NCBI RefSeq assembly: GCF_002277815.1
Contig: NZ_NKJI01000003.1
Coordinates: 62,001 to 126,000 of the forward strand
Source of the DNA: Pseudomonas sp. ERMR1:02
GTDB lineage: Bacteria > Pseudomonadota > Gammaproteobacteria > Pseudomonadales > Pseudomonadaceae
Direction: 5' to 3'
DNA: 64,000 nucleotides
Position 1 is the stretch's first letter; each line of letters begins with the position of its first letter. Below are positions 28,922 to 38,657 of this stretch, in pieces. The notes beneath the pieces were generated by a model, which worked only from the letters and a program-made list of their open reading frames with translations, searched no databases and had not been told where the DNA came from. A program made the translations under genes and the position numbers.

Positions 28922-31030
28922 ATGACCAAGACTCTCCATCACCGTGCCTGCCACCTGTGTGAAGCCATCTGCGGCCTGACCATCGAAACCACCGAGGTCG
29001 AAGCAGGCAATGTGCAAATCACCTCGATCAAGGGTGATCCCCTGGATACGTTCAGTCGCGGGCACATTTGCCCCAAGGCTGTCGCACTGCAAGACATTCA
29101 GAACGATCCGGATCGCCTGCATCAACCGATGCAGCGCGTGGGTAGTGAGTGGCAGCCCATCGAGTGGGAAGACGCCTTCAACCTTGTCGCCGAACGCCTG
29201 GAGGCGATTCAGGAGCGTCACGGGCAAAACGCGGTGGCGGTCTATCAAGGCAATCCCAGCGTGCACAACTATGGGCTGATGACTCACAGCAATTATTTTC
29301 TCGGCCTGCTGAAAACCCGTAACCGGTTTTCCGCGACATCGGTTGATCAATTGCCCCATCACCTGACCAGTCATTTGATGTACGGCCACGGTTTACTGCT
29401 GCCGATCCCGGACATCGATCACACCGACTTCATGCTGATCCTTGGCGGCAACCCGCTCGCGTCCAACGGCAGCATCATGACCGTGCCGGATGTGGAAAAG
29501 CGCTTGAAAGCGATTCAGGCCCGTGGCGGTAAAGTCGTGGTGGTCGATCCGCGTCGCAGCGAAACGGCGGCCATTGCCGATCAGCATTTGTTCGTGCGGC
29601 CCGGTGGCGACGCGGCGTTGTTGTTTGGCTTGCTCAACACTCTGTTTGCAGAAGGCCTGACCCGTGACAGCCATTTGCCGGTAGACGGCCTGGATGAAGT
29701 GCGCGATGCCATCGCCGGTTTTACCGCCGAAACCATGAGCCCGCTATGTGCGGTGCCCGCCGAGCAGATCCGTCAATTGGCGCGGGACTTCGCCGCAGCG
29801 CCGAGCGCAGTTTGCTACGGCCGCATGGGCGTCTCGACCCAAGCCTTCGGTACGCTTTGTCATTGGCTGGTGCAGTTGATCAATCTGGTCACCGGCAACC
29901 TCGACAGCGTGGGCGGTGCGTTATGCACCGAGCCTGCGGTGGACCTGGTGGCCTCCACGTCGGGCGGGCATTTCAATTTGTGGCGGAGCCGAGTGTCCGG
30001 ACGCCCGGATTACGCGGGCGAACTGCCGGTGTCGGCGCTGGCCGAAGAGATGCTGACCGAAGGGGAAGGGCAGGTCCGCGCGCTGATCACCGTGGCGGGC
30101 AATCCGGTGCTGTCCACACCCAACGGCCGTCAGCTGGAACGGGCGCTGGACGGGCTTGAGTTCATGGTCAGTGTCGACTTGTACATCAACGAGACCACGC
30201 GCTACGCCGACCTGATCCTGCCGTCTACATCGGCGCTGGAAAACGATCATTACGACACGACCTTCAACATGTTTGCAGTACGCAATGTCAGTCGTTTCAA
30301 CCGCGCAATCCTCGCCAAACCCGAAGGTGCGCTGCATGACTGGGAGATTTTCGTCGGGCTCGCCAAGGCATTTGCAGCGAAGACCGGCAAGGAACTCAAA
30401 CCGACCATCGCGCCGGCGCAAATGATTGATCGCGGTTTGCGCATGGGCCTGTACGGCGATACTTCGGAGCATCAGCTGTCGTTGACGACCCTGTTCGATC
30501 ATCCCCATGGCGTCGATCTGGGGGCGCTCAAGCCCAATCTGGCTTCACGCCTGAAAACCACCAGTCAGCATGTTCAGGCAGCCCCAGCCGTCATCCTCGC
30601 CGACCTGGCGCGCTTTGCGGCGTTGCAGGCACCGTCCGCCGATGAGTTGTTGATGATCGGCCGTCGGCATGTGCGCAGCAACAATTCGTGGATGCACAAT
30701 TATCACCGCCTGGTGAAGGGCAAGCCGCGCCATCAATTATTGATGCACCCGGATGATCTGGTCAGTCGCGGATTGAGCGACGGGCAGCGAGTGCGGGTCA
30801 GTTCGCGAGTCGGGATGATCGAAGTTGAAGTGCTGAGCAGTCTGGATATGATGAAAGGTGTGGTCAGCCTTCCGCACGGGTGGGGCCATGCTCGACCGGG
30901 CGTGCAAATGACCATTGCCAGTGGCCAGCCGGGATCCAGCGCCAATGACCTGACGGACGAGTGCCAGCTTGATGAGTTGTCGGGGAATGCGGCACTCAAT
31001 GGCGTACCGGTGACCGTGGCGGCAGCTTGA
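28922..31030 (+). CDS. Molybdopterin-dependent oxidoreductase
   Basis: 702 residues. A 4Fe-4S binding motif opens the protein (Cys10, Cys13, Cys17 and Cys50 in RGHICPKA), followed by the molybdopterin domains of the DMSO reductase/formate dehydrogenase superfamily (VVVVDPRRSETAAIADQH, YINETTRYADLILPSTS) and a C-terminal molydopterin-dinucleotide-binding domain with HPDDLVSRGLSDGQRVRV. No signal peptide or Tat motif is seen, so it is probably cytoplasmic. No partner FeS or membrane subunit is adjacent. The substrate is unknown. Ribosome site is weak. Confidence 0.88.
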   Translation: MTKTLHHRACHLCEAICGLTIETTEVEAGNVQITSIKGDPLDTFSRGHICPKAVALQDIQNDPDRLHQPMQRVGSEWQPIEWEDAFNLVAERLEAIQERHGQNAVAVYQGNPSVHNYGLMTHSNYFLGLLKTRNRFSATSVDQLPHHLTSHLMYGHGLLLPIPDIDHTDFMLILGGNPLASNGSIMTVPDVEKRLKAIQARGGKVVVVDPRRSETAAIADQHLFVRPGGDAALLFGLLNTLFAEGLTRDSHLPVDGLDEVRDAIAGFTAETMSPLCAVPAEQIRQLARDFAAAPSAVCYGRMGVSTQAFGTLCHWLVQLINLVTGNLDSVGGALCTEPAVDLVASTSGGHFNLWRSRVSGRPDYAGELPVSALAEEMLTEGEGQVRALITVAGNPVLSTPNGRQLERALDGLEFMVSVDLYINETTRYADLILPSTSALENDHYDTTFNMFAVRNVSRFNRAILAKPEGALHDWEIFVGLAKAFAAKTGKELKPTIAPAQMIDRGLRMGLYGDTSEHQLSLTTLFDHPHGVDLGALKPNLASRLKTTSQHVQAAPAVILADLARFAALQAPSADELLMIGRRHVRSNNSWMHNYHRLVKGKPRHQLLMHPDDLVSRGLSDGQRVRVSSRVGMIEVEVLSSLDMMKGVVSLPHGWGHARPGVQMTIASGQPGSSANDLTDECQLDELSGNAALNGVPVTVAAA

Positions 31031-31127
31031 TCGTATCTGACGGAGAGACCGAGCATGGCTGTCGGCTTTCCGTTACAATGCGCCACCGTGCCGACCCATG
31101 AGTCGGAAAGTTCAGCCGAGGTGCTCC

Positions 31128-31469
31128 ATGGATATCATCGAAACGATTAAAGAGCAGATTGCCAACAACACCATTCTGCTTTACATGAAAGGTTCGCCGA
31201 ATGCCCCGCAGTGTGGCTTCTCCGCGAAAGCCGCGCAGGCTGTGATGGCTTGTGGTGAAAAGTTTGCGTACGTGGACATCCTGCAGAACCCGGAAATCCG
31301 CGCCAATCTGCCTAAATACGCCAACTGGCCAACCTTTCCGCAACTGTGGGTCGGTGGTGAGCTGGTTGGCGGTAGCGACATCATGACCGAGATGGCTGCA
31401 GACGGTTCTCTGCAAACCACCATCAAGGCTGCTGTCGAAGCCGCTGCTGCTGCCAAGTCCGAAGCCTGA
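31128..31469 (+). CDS. grxD: Monothiol glutaredoxin Grx4
   Basis: 113 residues with the monothiol active site CGFS at 29-32 (PQCGFSAKAAQ) and the conserved WPTFPQLWVGGELVGGSDI. It carries or transfers 2Fe-2S clusters in partnership with BolA-like proteins. The ATG follows GAGGTGCTCC. Upstream of a REPIN and beside bacterioferritin, consistent with an iron-sulfur and iron-storage neighbourhood. Confidence 0.96.
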   Translation: MDIIETIKEQIANNTILLYMKGSPNAPQCGFSAKAAQAVMACGEKFAYVDILQNPEIRANLPKYANWPTFPQLWVGGELVGGSDIMTEMAADGSLQTTIKAAVEAAAAAKSEA

Positions 31470-31478
31470 TCCGGATTC

Positions 31479-31571
31479 CTGTAGGAGCGAGGCTTGCCCG
31501 CGAAGAACGATAATCCGGTTTATCAGTAAAAACTGCGTCATCGTTCTTCGCGGGCAAGCCTCGCTCCTACA
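31479..31571. repeat. REPIN, GTAGGAGCGA family
   Basis: Arms CTGTAGGAGCGAGGCTTGC and GCAAGCCTCGCTCCTACA flank a loop with GAACGATAATCCGG, just after grxD. Confidence 0.89.
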
Positions 31572-31602
31572 AGGGCATGAGCAACCCCGGATTTCAGTGA
31601 TT

Positions 31603-31641
31603 AAAAAGCCCCGCCTCTTTAAAAGAGGGCGGGGCTTTTTT
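31603..31641. terminator. Bidirectional terminator between grxD and bfrB
   Basis: AAAAAGCCCCGCCTC and GAGGGCGGGGCTTTTTT form a long stem with T-runs on both strands, between convergent genes. Confidence 0.88.
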
Positions 31642-31668
31642 ATTGCGTCGAGATTACTGTCGTAGAAC

Positions 31669-32145
31669 TTATTCGTCTTCGCCCATCTGCGATTGCAGAT
31701 AGTTCTCGATACCGATCCTGTCGATCAAGCCAAGTTGGGTTTCCAGCCAGTCGATATGTTCTTCTTCGGATTCAAGGATATCTTCAAGAAGTTCACGGCT
31801 ACCGAAGTCGCCAACCTTCTCGCAATGAGCGATGGCCACTTTCAGATCGGCATGACCGGTGCGTTCGATACGCAGGTCGCACTCGATCATTTCCTTGGTG
31901 TGTTCGCCGATTTGCAGCTTGCCCAGGTCCTGGACGTTCGGCAGGCCTTCAAGGAACAGGATGCGCTTGATCAGCTTGTCGGCGTGCTTCATCTCGTCGA
32001 TGGATTCGTGGTACTCGTGCTTGCCGAGCTTGTTCAGGCCCCAGTCTTCATACATGCGTGCATGCAGAAAGTACTGATTGATCGCGACCAGTTCATTGGC
32101 AAGGATCTTGTTGAGATGCTGGATGACTGTAACGTCGCCTTTCAT
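31669..32145 (-). CDS. bfrB: Bacterioferritin
   Basis: 158 residues, the 24-mer iron-storage subunit. The heme-binding methionine is Met52 in [10 protein letters not shown], and ferroxidase ligands lie at Glu18, Glu51, His54, Glu94, Glu127 and His130, or very near. The N-terminus [15 protein letters not shown] is typical. Its partner bfd, which reduces the heme to release iron, is encoded 198 bases upstream on the same strand. Confidence 0.95.
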   Translation of the reverse strand: MKGDVTVIQHLNKILANELVAINQYFLHARMYEDWGLNKLGKHEYHESIDEMKHADKLIKRILFLEGLPNVQDLGKLQIGEHTKEMIECDLRIERTGHADLKVAIAHCEKVGDFGSRELLEDILESEEEHIDWLETQLGLIDRIGIENYLQSQMGEDE

Positions 32146-32302
32146 GATGGGGTCCTGCCCTGTATTAGCTGTCTATAAGGCAGAGTTTGAGCCGCACAAT
32201 TAATAGTGTCAAACCTAAGTTATTGAAACTTAAGTGAAAATTAATCTGAATAAGAATGTTTGTGTTCCGCGTCTAGAGCATAAGCATTTGATTTTCAGAC
32301 AT

Positions 32303-32331
32303 AAAAAACCGGACATCAGTCCGGTTCTTTG
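32303..32331 (-). terminator. Terminator after bfd
   Basis: On the minus strand, ACCGGACTGATGTCCGGT forms a stem followed by TTTTTTAT. It separates bfd from bfrB, so the two have independent transcription. Confidence 0.8.
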
Positions 32332-32343
32332 AAAAGGGGGTAT

Positions 32344-32562
32344 TTATGCGGCTGTAAATTCTGCAGGAAAAGGAATGGCGGCTTGGGCCGTCTGCAATTT
32401 TGTCAGGGTTTCGCGAACCACTTCCTTGGCCAGGCAGGCACATTTACCGCATTGACTGGCAACGCCGGTGGCCTGGCGGACTTCCTTGTAGCTGCAGCAT
32501 CCTTCATAGATCGCATCGCGGATTTGGCCGTCGGTGACGCCAGTGCAGAGGCAAACATACAT
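32344..32562 (-). CDS. bfd: Bacterioferritin-associated ferredoxin Bfd
   Basis: 72 residues. A [2Fe-2S] protein with cluster cysteines in MYVCLCTGVTD and in SQCGKCACLA, spaced as in Bfd. It binds BfrB and passes electrons so that stored iron can leave. I set the start at the ATG of MYVCLC; the frame continues upstream but the family begins there. A Fur-like box lies upstream, fitting induction in low iron. Confidence 0.93.
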   Translation of the reverse strand: MYVCLCTGVTDGQIRDAIYEGCCSYKEVRQATGVASQCGKCACLAKEVVRETLTKLQTAQAAIPFPAEFTAA

Positions 32563-32608
32563 AAGTGAAGACCGTCGCTTGTTTATGTCTCGAATGCGAT
32601 GGATCTTA

Positions 32609-32631
32609 ATGTTAACGAGAATGATTGTCAA
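32609..32631 (-). promoter_or_regulatory. bfd: Fur-like box upstream of bfd
   Basis: ATGTTAACGAGAATGATTGTCA resembles the 19-base Fur consensus with GAGAATGATT at its core and sits about 50-70 bases before the bfd start. Confidence 0.55.
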
Positions 32632-32866
32632 AGTGCTTTGTAGAGGCTTTTTCCCAGGCCTGACGAACGGTTTCTCCAAGGCCTTCGAGAAATGAAATCC
32701 GCGCCCGCGTTTTTACGCCCAAGGGAAAAACCGTTGAGGACAGGCCAAACACGCAGTGTATGATGACCGGTCTTTGCGAAACGGGTTTGTGTCACAGGGC
32801 TGTCGTCTGAGGGTGGCAGGCTGGTGCAAACCTTGTTTTTCACGTTTCTACACCAGGAGATATCCA

Positions 32867-33469
32867 ATGAGCGTACTCGTAGGCAAACAAGCCCCTGACT
32901 TCACCGTACCGGCCGTACTCGGCAATGGCGAAATCGTAGACAGCTTCACCCTGTCGTCGGCCATCAAAGGCAAATACGGCCTGGTGTTCTTCTACCCACT
33001 GGACTTCACCTTCGTTTGCCCGTCGGAGCTGATCGCTCTGGACAACCGCATGTCTGACTTCAAGGCACGCAACGTAGAAGTGATCGCTGTGTCGATCGAC
33101 TCGCACTTCACCCACAACGCCTGGCGCAACACCCCGGTCAACAATGGCGGTATCGGCGAAGTCCGTTACACCATGGCTGCCGACATCAAGCACGAAATCG
33201 CCAAGGCCTATGACGTTGAGTCCGAAGGCGGCGTGGCATTCCGTGGCGCGTTCCTGATCGACGACAAGGGCGTTGTCCGTTCGCAGATCATCAACGACCT
33301 GCCGCTGGGCCGTAACATCGAAGAGCTGGTTCGTCTGGTCGACGCGCTGCAATTCCACGAAGAGCACGGCGAAGTCTGCCCGGCCAACTGGAAAAAAGGC
33401 GACAAGGGCATGACCGCTTCGACCGAAGGCGTCGCGGCTTACCTGACCGAGCACGCTGCTGCGCTGTAA
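32867..33469 (+). CDS. Peroxiredoxin, AhpC/TSA type
   Basis: 200 residues, a typical 2-Cys peroxiredoxin. Peroxidatic Cys51 is in DFTFVCPSEL and resolving Cys171 in GEVCPANW. It reduces hydrogen peroxide and organic peroxides. The start MSVLVGKQAPDF has CAGGAG upstream. It lies next to bfd/bfrB, as in P. aeruginosa. Confidence 0.96.
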   Translation: MSVLVGKQAPDFTVPAVLGNGEIVDSFTLSSAIKGKYGLVFFYPLDFTFVCPSELIALDNRMSDFKARNVEVIAVSIDSHFTHNAWRNTPVNNGGIGEVRYTMAADIKHEIAKAYDVESEGGVAFRGAFLIDDKGVVRSQIINDLPLGRNIEELVRLVDALQFHEEHGEVCPANWKKGDKGMTASTEGVAAYLTEHAAAL

Positions 33470-33503
33470 GGCACACGGTCCTGTTATAAAAAACAGGTAC
33501 AAA

Positions 33504-33532
33504 AAAACCGGCCCTTGAGGCCGGTTTTTTTA
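33504..33532 (+). terminator. Terminator after the peroxiredoxin gene
   Basis: AAAAAAACCGGCC and GGCCGGTTTTTTT form a stem with a CTTGA loop and a T-run. Confidence 0.9.
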
Positions 33533-33562
33533 TGGGCGGGATAAACCTGCAACTCTGTAACT

Positions 33563-33663
33563 CTGTAGGAGCGAGCTCGCTCGCGATGGGCTCAAGAACA
33601 CCGCGGGGGCCAGACTGCCCGCGTTATCGTTGACGACCATCGCGAGCAAGCTCGGCTCCTACA
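33563..33663. repeat. REPIN, GTAGGAGCGA family
   Basis: Arms CTGTAGGAGCGAGCTCGC and GCAAGCTCGGCTCCTACA; one G is inserted in the right arm. The loop carries AGAACACCGCGGGGGCCAG, close to that of the pair around the old-yellow-enzyme gene. Confidence 0.88.
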
Positions 33664-33703
33664 AAGAGCAGAACCCGTCGCGGAATAGGATCCGCGACAG
33701 CAA

Positions 33704-34381
33704 TCAATCGTCGAAATCTTCCCAGCCGCCCATTTGTTTCCAGCGATTGACGATGCCGCAGAACAGCTCGGCGGTCTTCTCGGTGTCATAACGAGCCGAG
33801 TGGGCCTCGCGACCGTCGAAATCGATATCGGCTGCCTGACAGGCTTTGGCCAGCACTGTTTGACCATAAGCCAGGCCGGCGAGGGTCGCCGTGTCGAAAC
33901 TGGAGAACGGGTGAAACGGGTTGCGCTTCATGTCCAGGCGCGCAACCGCGGCATTCAGGAAGCCCAAGTCGAAGCTGCTGTTGTGCCCGACCAGAATTGC
34001 CCGTTTGCAACCGTTGGCTTTGAGCGCCTTGCGTATGCCGCGGAAGATATCGTTCAGAGCCGTCTCTTCACTCACCGCCATGCGCAGTGGGTGATCGAGC
34101 TTGATCCCGGTGAACTCCAGGGCTGCCGCTTCAATATTCGCGCCTTCGAAAGGCTCTACCCGGAAGAAGTAGGTGTGATCCGGGTAAACAAAACCCTTTT
34201 CATCCATGGCGATGGTGGTCGCGGCGATTTCCAGCAGGGCGTCAGTGGCCGAATTGAAACCACCGGTTTCTACGTCGACGACAACTGGCAGGTAACCGCG
34301 GAACCTGGCGGCCATTGGATGACGAGAACCGCCTCCACCGCCATTACCGTCCTGTTCGTCGTCGAAATGGTCTTCACTCAC
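33704..34381 (-). CDS. rnt: Ribonuclease T
   Basis: 225 residues, a DEDD 3'-5' exoribonuclease that trims tRNA and other stable RNA 3' ends. Catalytic residues are seen in [10 protein letters not shown] (ExoI), [10 protein letters not shown] (ExoII) and [14 protein letters not shown] (ExoIII). The N-terminal 20 residues are acidic and glycine-rich. The start is a GTG whose last bases overlap the pyrC stop (GTGA), suggesting coupled translation with pyrC. Confidence 0.93.
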   Translation of the reverse strand: MSEDHFDDEQDGNGGGGGSRHPMAARFRGYLPVVVDVETGGFNSATDALLEIAATTIAMDEKGFVYPDHTYFFRVEPFEGANIEAAALEFTGIKLDHPLRMAVSEETALNDIFRGIRKALKANGCKRAILVGHNSSFDLGFLNAAVARLDMKRNPFHPFSSFDTATLAGLAYGQTVLAKACQAADIDFDGREAHSARYDTEKTAELFCGIVNRWKQMGGWEDFDD

Positions 34382-35424
34382 GCGTGTTCCTCCAGCAGGC
34401 GCCAGCGCAGTTTTTCACCGGCGCGCAGCGGGATAACGGTCAGCTCGCCAAACGGCAGGCTGGTTGGGGCGGTCCACTCTTCGCGAACCAGGGTGATGCG
34501 ATCGGTGTTCGCCGGCAGGCCATAGAAACGCGGGCCGTTGAGGCTTGCGAAGGCTTCGAGCTTATCCAGCGCATTGCGCTGTTCGAAGGCTTCGGCATAC
34601 ATCTCGATCGCAGCAAAAGCGGTGTAGCAGCCTGCGCAACCGCAGGCGGCTTCCTTGGCATGCTGCGCGTGGGGTGCCGAGTCGGTGCCGAGGAAGAACT
34701 TTTCGCTGCCGCTGGTGGCGGCATCGAGTAGCGCTTCCTGGTGTGTGTTGCGCTTGAGTATCGGCAGGCAATAAAAGTGCGGCCGAATCCCGCCCACCAG
34801 CATATGGTTGCGGTTGTACAGCAGGTGATGCGCGGTGATGGTCGCGCCAACGTTGGCCGAAGCCGAATTGACGAACTGCACGGCGTCAGCGGTGGTGATG
34901 TGTTCGAACACCACTTTTAGGGTCGGGAAATGCTCGACCACGCGACGCATGTGCTCATCGATGAAGATTTTTTCGCGGTCGAACACGTCCACATCGCCGC
35001 GGGTGACTTCACCGTGAATCAGCAAGGGCATTCCGACTTCGGCCATGGCCTCAAGTGCAGGGAAGATCTTGTCGATGCTGGTGACACCAGAGTCCGAGTT
35101 GGTGGTGGCGCCGGCCGGGTACAGCTTGGCGGCGTGAATGAAACCGCTGGCCTTGGCCTCGCGAATTTCTTCAGGCTGGGTGCGATCGGTCAGGTACAGA
35201 ACCATCAGCGGTTCGAACTGGCTGCCGGCCGGGCGGGCAGCGAGGATCCGCTGGCGGTAGCCGTTGGCCTCAGCCGCATTGCGGACCGGGGGTACCAGGT
35301 TGGGCATGATAATGGCGCGACCAAAGGTGCGCGCGACATCCGCGACGGTATTGGTCAACACGGCACCATCGCGAAGATGAATGTGCCAGTCGTCGGGACG
35401 CAGCAGGGTCAGGCGGTCGGACAT
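34378..35424 (-). CDS. pyrC: Dihydroorotase PyrC
   Basis: 348 residues, E. coli-type dihydroorotase of pyrimidine synthesis, a binuclear zinc enzyme. The metal motif [10 protein letters not shown] opens the protein; a carboxylated-lysine region lies near [15 protein letters not shown], and [15 protein letters not shown] near the end carries the catalytic aspartate. Overlaps rnt by 4 bases. Confidence 0.95.
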   Translation of the reverse strand: MSDRLTLLRPDDWHIHLRDGAVLTNTVADVARTFGRAIIMPNLVPPVRNAAEANGYRQRILAARPAGSQFEPLMVLYLTDRTQPEEIREAKASGFIHAAKLYPAGATTNSDSGVTSIDKIFPALEAMAEVGMPLLIHGEVTRGDVDVFDREKIFIDEHMRRVVEHFPTLKVVFEHITTADAVQFVNSASANVGATITAHHLLYNRNHMLVGGIRPHFYCLPILKRNTHQEALLDAATSGSEKFFLGTDSAPHAQHAKEAACGCAGCYTAFAAIEMYAEAFEQRNALDKLEAFASLNGPRFYGLPANTDRITLVREEWTAPTSLPFGELTVIPLRAGEKLRWRLLEEHA

Positions 35425-35583
35425 GAGGGGATTCCAGGCGGGTCAAACTCAAGGGAATGCTACCGGAAAAGACTCTTGCAGGCACTCGCTATCAAGTTTT
35501 GCGGCAAGCTTCCGATATCCAACAGGTATGCCGTAAACAAGTGTGTGTCGGTCTTTTTGTTGTAGAAGCCAGTGGAGCCTCCC

Positions 35584-36489
35584 GTGCGCCAGCGTTATTT
35601 AGCCTTGCTCAGTGTGTTTGCCAGCCTTCCCGCGATGGCGCTCACTTTTCAGACTCGTCTGGAGAGCATCGAGTGGACGGTCGAAGGCGACAAATTCGAG
35701 TGCCGCCTGACCCAGCCGATCACCGATTTTGGCTCGGGGCAGTTCGTGCGTCGTGCTGGCGAGCAGGCGACGTTTCGGCTTAATGCCTACAACGCCATGA
35801 TGGGCGGTGGCTCGGCTACCTTGCTGGCCGCGGCTGCGCCCTGGCAGCCAGGACGGGGTGATATCAATCTGGGCACGGTGAGAGTCGGCAACGGTAATGT
35901 GTTGTTCAACAGTTCGCAGGCGCAGGCCGGGCGTTTGATCAGCGGCCTGATGGACGGTCGCAGTCCGGTGGTTCGACATTCTTCGGGCGATGGACGGGTG
36001 TCGGAAGTGCGTTTGTTGCCAGTCAGATTCAACAAGGCGTTTGCCGACTATCAGGGCTGCGTAGCCAAACTGTTGCCACAGAATTTCGATCAGGTGAAGC
36101 AGTCCGAAGTCGGTTTTCCCGGCGGCGGTATCGATCTGGATTCGGCCGCGAAAGCCAGGCTGCAGGTGATGCTCGAGTACATGAAGGCCGATCCGACGGT
36201 CAATCACATCGAACTTGACGGGCATTCCGACAACAGCGGCAATCGCCTCACCAACCGTGACCTGTCACGCCGTCGAGCCTTGGCGGTCATGGAGTTCTTC
36301 AAGGCCAATGGCATACAGGAGTCGCAGATCACCATGCGTTTCCATGGTGAGAGCTATCCGCTGGCGCCCAATTCCAACAACGCCAACCGCTCGAAAAATC
36401 GTCGGGTCGCCGTACGGCTGGAGCGAGGGGCGCCGCCGGAGCAAGTGGCTCCCCAGGCCACGAAACCGGGACCATCGGCAACGACATGA
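35584..36489 (+). CDS. motY: Flagellar MotY-like protein with OmpA domain
   Basis: About 301 residues. A signal-peptide-like N-terminus (RQRYLALLSVFASLPAMA) is followed by a unique N-terminal domain and a C-terminal OmpA-like peptidoglycan-binding domain (IELDGHSDNSGNRLT, RSKNRRVAVRLE). MotY in Vibrio and Pseudomonas forms the T-ring at the motor stator. Neighbour order rnt-pyrC-motY-argG agrees with P. aeruginosa. The GTG chosen has GTGGAG upstream; the in-frame GTG 12 bases earlier would remove that site. Confidence 0.85.
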   Translation: MRQRYLALLSVFASLPAMALTFQTRLESIEWTVEGDKFECRLTQPITDFGSGQFVRRAGEQATFRLNAYNAMMGGGSATLLAAAAPWQPGRGDINLGTVRVGNGNVLFNSSQAQAGRLISGLMDGRSPVVRHSSGDGRVSEVRLLPVRFNKAFADYQGCVAKLLPQNFDQVKQSEVGFPGGGIDLDSAAKARLQVMLEYMKADPTVNHIELDGHSDNSGNRLTNRDLSRRRALAVMEFFKANGIQESQITMRFHGESYPLAPNSNNANRSKNRRVAVRLERGAPPEQVAPQATKPGPSATT

Positions 36490-36501
36490 CTTGTTGGTCA
36501 T

Positions 36502-36564
36502 CGTCGCGCTCTCGACATAATCTGTCGCTTCGTCGTCATAAGCTGTCGCGCCACTGTAAATTTT
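36502..36564 (+). promoter_or_regulatory. argG: Tandem ArgR operator upstream of argG
   Basis: Three direct half-sites begin at 36502 (CGTCGC), 36523 (TGTCGC) and 36544 (TGTCGC), exactly 21 bases apart. The third also has AA after 8 bases and the others CA, as in the Pseudomonas ArgR half-site pattern. A possible -10 CATAAT at 36516 overlaps the array. Confidence 0.65.
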
Positions 36565-36618
36565 CCTGCATGAGCGGTAGACTTCACGGCTTTCCGTAGA
36601 ACCCCGTGGAGTGATGGC

Positions 36619-37836
36619 ATGGCGGACGTAAACAAGGTCGTTCTGGCGTATTCCGGCGGCCTGGACACTTCGGTGATCCTCAAGTGGCTGCAGGATACTT
36701 ATAACTGTGAAGTGGTGACCTTCACCGCTGACCTGGGTCAGGGTGAAGAGGTCGAACCTGCACGCGCCAAGGCTCAGGCCATGGGCGTGAAAGAGATCTA
36801 CATCGACGACTTGCGCGAAGAATTCGTGCGCGATTTCGTTTTCCCGATGTTCCGCGCCAACACCGTTTACGAAGGCGAGTACCTGCTGGGTACTTCCATC
36901 GCTCGTCCGTTGATCGCCAAACGCCTGATCGAAATCGCCAACGAAACCGGCGCTGACGCCATTTCCCACGGCGCCACCGGCAAGGGTAACGACCAGGTTC
37001 GTTTCGAACTGGGCGCCTACGCCTTGAAACCAGGTGTGAAAGTGATTGCTCCTTGGCGCGAATGGGACCTGCTGTCCCGTGAAAAGCTGATGGATTACGC
37101 TGAAAAGCACGCAATCCCGATCGAGCGTCACGGCAAGAAAAAATCCCCGTACTCGATGGATGCCAACCTGCTGCACATCTCCTATGAAGGCGGCGTGCTG
37201 GAAGACACCTGGACCGAGCACGAAGAAGACATGTGGAAATGGACCGTCTCCCCGGAGAAGGCTCCTGACAAGGCCCAGTACCTGGAGCTGACCTACCGCA
37301 ACGGCGACATCGTGGCACTGGACGGCGTCGAAATGACCCCGGCTACCGTGCTGGCGACCTTGAACCGTATCGGTGGCGAACACGGTATCGGTCGTCTGGA
37401 CATCGTCGAGAACCGTTACGTGGGCATGAAGTCCCGTGGCTGCTACGAGACACCTGGCGGCACCATCATGCTGCGCGCCCACCGTGCGATCGAATCGATC
37501 ACCCTGGATCGCGAAGTGGCACACCTTAAAGACGAGTTGATGCCGAAGTACGCCAGCCTGATCTACACCGGCTACTGGTGGAGTCCTGAGCGTCTGATGC
37601 TGCAACAGATGATCGATGCGTCCCAGGCTCACGTGAACGGCGTCGTGCGCCTGAAACTGTACAAGGGCAACGTGATCGTCACGGGTCGCAAGTCCGACGA
37701 ATCGTTGTTCGATGCCAACATCGCGACCTTCGAGGAAGATGGCGGCGCCTACAACCAGGCCGATGCGGCGGGCTTCATCAAGCTCAACGCCTTGCGCATG
37801 CGCATTGCCGCGAACAAAGGCCGCAAGCTTTTCTGA
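36619..37836 (+). CDS. argG: Argininosuccinate synthase
   Basis: 405 residues. Joins citrulline and aspartate, using ATP, in arginine synthesis. The ATP PP-loop [16 protein letters not shown] and the conserved [15 protein letters not shown] and [15 protein letters not shown] identify it. GTGGAGTGATGGC precedes the ATG. With argF at 27.5-28.5 kb, it suggests arginine-controlled expression of both genes here. Confidence 0.97.
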   Translation: MADVNKVVLAYSGGLDTSVILKWLQDTYNCEVVTFTADLGQGEEVEPARAKAQAMGVKEIYIDDLREEFVRDFVFPMFRANTVYEGEYLLGTSIARPLIAKRLIEIANETGADAISHGATGKGNDQVRFELGAYALKPGVKVIAPWREWDLLSREKLMDYAEKHAIPIERHGKKKSPYSMDANLLHISYEGGVLEDTWTEHEEDMWKWTVSPEKAPDKAQYLELTYRNGDIVALDGVEMTPATVLATLNRIGGEHGIGRLDIVENRYVGMKSRGCYETPGGTIMLRAHRAIESITLDREVAHLKDELMPKYASLIYTGYWWSPERLMLQQMIDASQAHVNGVVRLKLYKGNVIVTGRKSDESLFDANIATFEEDGGAYNQADAAGFIKLNALRMRIAANKGRKLF

Positions 37837-37859
37837 GTATTTTGAGCCTGTAATGGATT

Positions 37860-37885
37860 TGTGGCCTCGTCATTGACGGGGCCAC
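37860..37885 (+). terminator. Hairpin after argG
   Basis: GTGGCCTCGTC and GACGGGGCCAC pair with a 3-base loop and one G-T mismatch. The T-rich stretch follows only about 20 bases later, so confidence is limited. Confidence 0.5.
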
Positions 37886-37985
37886 AATTTCTGAAAATGG
37901 TTTTTTGATCCTGGATTGCGGTACAACATTTTTACCTTTCCCTGTTTGATACGTCTGCGCCTGCATCTCCCCGCCAGGACCTGCC

Positions 37986-38657
37986 TCACTGCTGATTGAT
38001 TGTCAGTTGGCGGCTCCGGCCCATGACCGTCACCCCGTGTGAACTCAAATCGTAAGCAACGCAGTAACTGGCGCTGCCGCTTTTTCTTGTCTGTCTGGAA
38101 TATTTGAGAACGCTTTCTCTCAGTGATTTCTCCAACTCCGTGCCCGTGAGAAACAAAATCACGTGCGCCTGTCCTTCCTGTGGCTTTTTTATTTTCTCCA
38201 GCGAAGAGCTGAGCTCAATTTTATTTTTCATCCAGCGCGCATCGATGATGTGCAAATCCTTCAGTAATTCGGGTAAGCGAATGTGATGCTGAACCGAAAG
38301 GTTGGGCTGTAAACCTGTTTCGTCTGGTGGAGCCTGCGCACTGCAAGCAATCGAATCGGGCCGAGAGCCTTTCACCGAAGCATTGTTTTTTTTGGGGTCA
38401 ACATCGTCCATGGCTTTCAGGAAATGCTCGTCCTTTTCAAAGTCCGAAGGCGAGTAAAGCGATCGGTAATTGAAGTTAAGCGTGGCGAAGAAAAGGAAAA
38501 GTAAATAAAAAGGAAAGCTGATTAGAAACCAGACATAAATTTCTCTTTCTTCGTTGTCGAGGAAGGGGAGCGAAATAGCTGCCGATGTTTCAGACAGTGT
38601 TGCGAATATCGCGATTATGGTCATGGGGTTGGTAATTCTCTTTTTGAGTTTGATCAT
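37986..38657 (-). CDS. Unrecognised membrane protein with soluble C-terminus
   Basis: 223 residues; I do not recognise a family. Two hydrophobic helices lie near the N-terminus (about residues 12-33, PMTIIAIFATLSETSAAISL, and 42-65, VWFLISFPFYLLFLFFATL). The rest is hydrophilic and lysine-rich, with a predicted helical stretch ELSSSLEKIKKPQEGQ and the hydrophobic strand HVILFLTGTELEKSL. The base composition is clearly more AT-rich than its neighbours, so it may have been acquired by transfer. A start at MIKLKKRITN has only GAG upstream. No known partner gene adjoins it. Confidence 0.6.
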   Translation of the reverse strand: MIKLKKRITNPMTIIAIFATLSETSAAISLPFLDNEEREIYVWFLISFPFYLLFLFFATLNFNYRSLYSPSDFEKDEHFLKAMDDVDPKKNNASVKGSRPDSIACSAQAPPDETGLQPNLSVQHHIRLPELLKDLHIIDARWMKNKIELSSSLEKIKKPQEGQAHVILFLTGTELEKSLRESVLKYSRQTRKSGSASYCVAYDLSSHGVTVMGRSRQLTINQQ

